NCBI RefSeq assembly: GCF_047948215.1
Contig: NC_134465.1
Span: 44,936,446 to 45,000,445, forward strand
Source of the DNA: Lycorma delicatula
Lineage: Eukaryota > Arthropoda > Insecta > Hemiptera > Fulgoridae
Direction: 5' to 3'
Length of the DNA stretch: 64,000 nt
The translations under genes were made by a program, and so were the position numbers. Under the pieces are notes generated by a model. It did not search any database. It was not told where the DNA came from and was given only the letters and a program-made list of their open reading frames with translations. Numbering within the stretch: position 1 is the stretch's first letter; every line of letters begins with the position of its first letter. This document shows positions 61,335-64,000 of the stretch, one piece after another.

Positions 61335-62265
61335 AATAATTAAATTAATGTTAATAGTAAAATATTTTGCGCTTTAATGAAAATACATATTTTTTTTTTA
61401 ATTATTGGCTTTGTCGTTTCCCAATATGTAAATTTCATATAAAACCTTTTTTTTTGAAGTCGTTTAAAATGTTGTTCAAACTAAAGGAATAGGTTTTTAT
61501 GTTTAATTCGTCTTATACGGACTCGTAAAAGAAGCATTTAAGATCAGACTTTAATACATCCCTTATCCTTTAATAATCAAATTAATCATCCTTTAATAAT
61601 TAAATTAATGTTAATAGTAAAATATTTTGCGCTTTAATGAAAATACATATTTTTTTTTTAATTATTGGCTTTGTCGTTTCCCAATATGTAAATTTCATAT
61701 AAAATGTTTTTTTTTTTTTTTTTTAAAAAAAGCTAAAAATTGGAATCTAAATAGAAATTATTAGAGAGAAGAAAACAACATAAATTTGAAGGACGGAATA
61801 TTTCTCACATAAATCTATCAATCAACTGACACTCAGGCTATAGCTGTTCCTTTTAGGTTATCTTATATCTACATTAAATATAAAATTTTTACTTTAGCTA
61901 CAATAACAAGATTAAGGTCACAAAAAATATCTAAAATAAAATTCTTCACGCTTTGATGCATCGATAATATTTAATTATTTTAGAAAAATACCAATAAAAA
62001 CAAGAACATAAAAAAATATAACATAGCATTTCCTAGAAAAAAAAATTATTAATTTATCTATTTTAAAAGAACAGACAAATTAATCATATATATTGTTGCA
62101 ATCATTATTAAATAACAGCATATAAATTCTTATCAATAAAACCCTTTCTTTTTTTTTGGAAGTCGTTTAAAATGTTGTTCAAAATAAAGGAATAGGTTTT
62201 TATGTTTAATTCGTCTTATACGGACTCGTAAAAGAAGCATTTAAGATCAGACTTTAATACATCCC
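61335..62265 (+). repeat. Split direct duplication of ~228 bp
   Basis: The segment 61335-61562 is repeated downstream in two halves. The first half is at 61594-61704 (from taataattaaattaatg to catataaaa). The second half is at 62136-62265 (from gaagtcgtttaaaatg to ctttaatacatccc). About 430 bp of unrelated AT-rich DNA separate the halves. The longest blocks are identical or nearly so. Confidence 0.9.
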
Positions 62266-62463
62266 AGTACGTAGAATTAATCGTTAGAAGTTTTCTTCTC
62301 AAATTTCTTCCACTCCTCCATAACTGGATAGGAATATATTAATATAAATATTGGAAGTTTGTTAACTTCCAAAGAACGCTTCATTTAAATAAAAAGTAAG
62401 AATTATTTTTTAAATAAATTATTTTAAGCTTCAAATAATGGGCAGGCAGGACTAGGTTTCATA

Positions 62464-64000
62464 ATGAACAAGAAGATAGGAAAGAGAGTAGAGTATTTCA
62501 AAATGCATAACGATAGAATCATTGTAATAACGATAAAATCAAAACCTAAACCGACAACGATTGTTAACGTCTATATGCCTACAAGCGCCCATGATGATGA
62601 TGAGGTAGAGTGTGTATACGAAGAGATTGATGAAGCAACTAAACACGTAAAAGGAGATGAAGATTTAATAATAGTTGGAGATTGGAATGCAAGCATTGGA
62701 AAAGGCAAGGAAGGAAATATAGTGGGTGAATACGGGCTGGGCAAAAGGAATGAAAGAGGGGACAGACTTATAGAGTTTTGCACGAAGTATAATTTAGTAA
62801 TTGCCGACACCCAATTTAAAAATCATAATAGAATAATATACACTTGGAAAAAGCCAGGCGATACTGCAAGGTATCAAATAGATTATATCACGGTTAAGCA
62901 AAGATTTAGAAATCAACTAGTTGACTGCAAAACTTACCTTGGAGCAGACATTGATAGCGACCATAATTTGGTGATAATGAAATGTAGATTGGGGTTTAAA
63001 AACCTGAAGAAAAGGTGACACATGAATCGGTGGAATTTAGAGAAGCTTGAGGAAGAAGAGGTAAATAAAATTTTTGAGGAGGACATCGCAAGAGGTCTGA
63101 GTAAAAAAGATAAGGTAGAAAATGTAGAAGAAGAATGGGAGAATGTTAAAAAGGAAATTCTTAGATCAGCAGAAGCAAACTTAGGCGGAATCAAGAGAAC
63201 TGGTAGAAAACCTTGGGTTTCAGAAGATATATTGCAGCTGATGGATGAACGTAGAAAATATAAGAATGCTAGTGATGAAGAAAGTAAAAGGAACTGTCGG
63301 CAATTAAGAAATGCTATAAACAGGAAGTGCAAACTGGCGAAAGAAGAGTGGATTAAAGAAAAGTGTTCAGAAGTGGAAAGAGAAATGAACATTGGTAAAA
63401 TAGACTGAGCATACAGGAAAGTTAAGGAAAAGTTTGGGGTACATAAATTAAAATCTAATAATGTGTTAAACAAAGATGGTACACCAATATATAATACGAA
63501 AGGTAAAGTCGATAGATGGGTGGAATATATTGAAGAGTTATACGGAGGAAATGAATTAGAAAATGGTGTTATAGAGGAAGAAGAGGAAGTTGAGGAGGAT
63601 GAAATGGGAGAAACAATACTGAGATCTGAATTTAAGAGAGCAGTAAAAGATTTAACTGGCAGAAAGGCTCTTGAAATAGACGGAATACCTGTAGAATTAC
63701 TGCGCAGTGCAGGTGAGGAAGCAATTGATAGATTATACAAACTGGTGTGCAATATTTATGAAAAAGGGGAATTTCCGTCAGACTTCAAAAAAAGTGTTAT
63801 AGTCATGATACCAAAGAAAGCAGGGGCAGATAAATGTGAAGAATACAGAACAATTAGTTTAACTAGTCATGCATCAAAAATCTAGTTTAACTAGAATTCT
63901 ATACAGAAGAATTGAGATGAGAGTGGAAGGAGTGTTAGGAGAAGACTGATTTGGTTTCAGGAAAAGTATAGGGACAAGGGAAGCAATTGAGGGCTCAGAT
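62464..64000 (+). pseudogene. LINE: endonuclease and RT start, runs off the window
   Basis: AP-endonuclease motifs are clear: IVNVYMPTSAHDDDEVE, DLIIVGDWNASIGKGK, ARYQIDYITVKQ and DIDSDHNLVIMKC. After stops at 63016 and 63406 the linker and the start of the reverse transcriptase follow: GIPVELLRSAGEEAIDRLYK and SVIVMIPKKAGADKCEEYR. A local 12 bp duplication near 63880 (tagtttaactag) breaks the frame before the RRIE...GFRKSIGTREAI segment. The N-terminal endonuclease residues are not seen upstream of 62464. The 3' half lies outside the window. Confidence 0.9.

Noticed and set aside
62934..63752. 272-codon minus-strand frame opposite the LINE
   Set aside because: Ser/Leu/Phe-rich antisense of a Glu/Lys-rich LINE coding region. 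The plus strand has clear endonuclease motifs.

Overview
This window looks like gene-poor, AT-rich nuclear DNA from a large arthropod genome, most likely an insect. The evidence is the mix of mobile elements: mariner and DD41D Tc1/mariner transposons, R1-clade and other endonuclease-type LINEs, piggyBac and hAT remnants, tRNA-derived SINEs, and abundant (TA)n, (CA)n and (GA)n tracts. The species cannot be fixed from this sequence. I found no convincing host protein-coding gene, rRNA, functional tRNA, CRISPR array or bacterial-type operon. Almost every recognisable protein segment is the decayed coding region of a transposable element.

Layout: 0-3 kb holds LINE remnants, including an R1-like reverse transcriptase split by a 102 bp insertion with a 14 bp target-site duplication (TSD). 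3-16 kb is mostly AT-rich DNA with SINEs, a foldback element (6.2 kb), an unclassified repeat pair (5.6 and 15.5 kb) and one 5'-truncated LINE (11.5 kb). 16-20 kb holds Tc1 and R1 fragments, a mariner whose right end has been replaced by an inverted copy of its left end, a SINE with a perfect 16 bp TSD and a solo mariner left end. 21-22.3 kb is a DD41D element. 24.6 kb is a ~300 bp compound microsatellite. 27.8-29 kb is a second copy of the first mariner. 30.3-33 kb is a piggyBac relic carrying a SINE and a deleted mariner. 35.3-37.2 kb is an R1-clade LINE split by a SINE. 41-46.3 kb holds three mariner-related pieces, one almost complete. 47.3-55.1 kb mixes polypyrimidine repeats with Tc1/mariner elements, several in or beside them. 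58.3-59.6 kb is the best preserved DD41D element. 59.6-61.2 kb is a hAT relic followed by two SINEs of different families at one target site. 61.3-62.3 kb is a split duplication. 62.5 kb to the edge is a LINE with endonuclease and the start of the reverse transcriptase.

The elements act in a parasitic network rather than as cellular genes: transposases move TIR-bounded DNA into TA sites, LINE enzymes probably mobilise the tRNA-derived SINEs, and nested insertions give a relative chronology. The most unusual observations are the two-left-ended mariner, two very short retroposon-like inserts of one family, two SINE families with a common 3' domain, four distinct CAG-ended Tc1/mariner families within 38 kb, and the triple target-site copy around adjacent SINEs. 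All family names rest on motif recognition by eye. Identities, copy numbers and ages were not computed.
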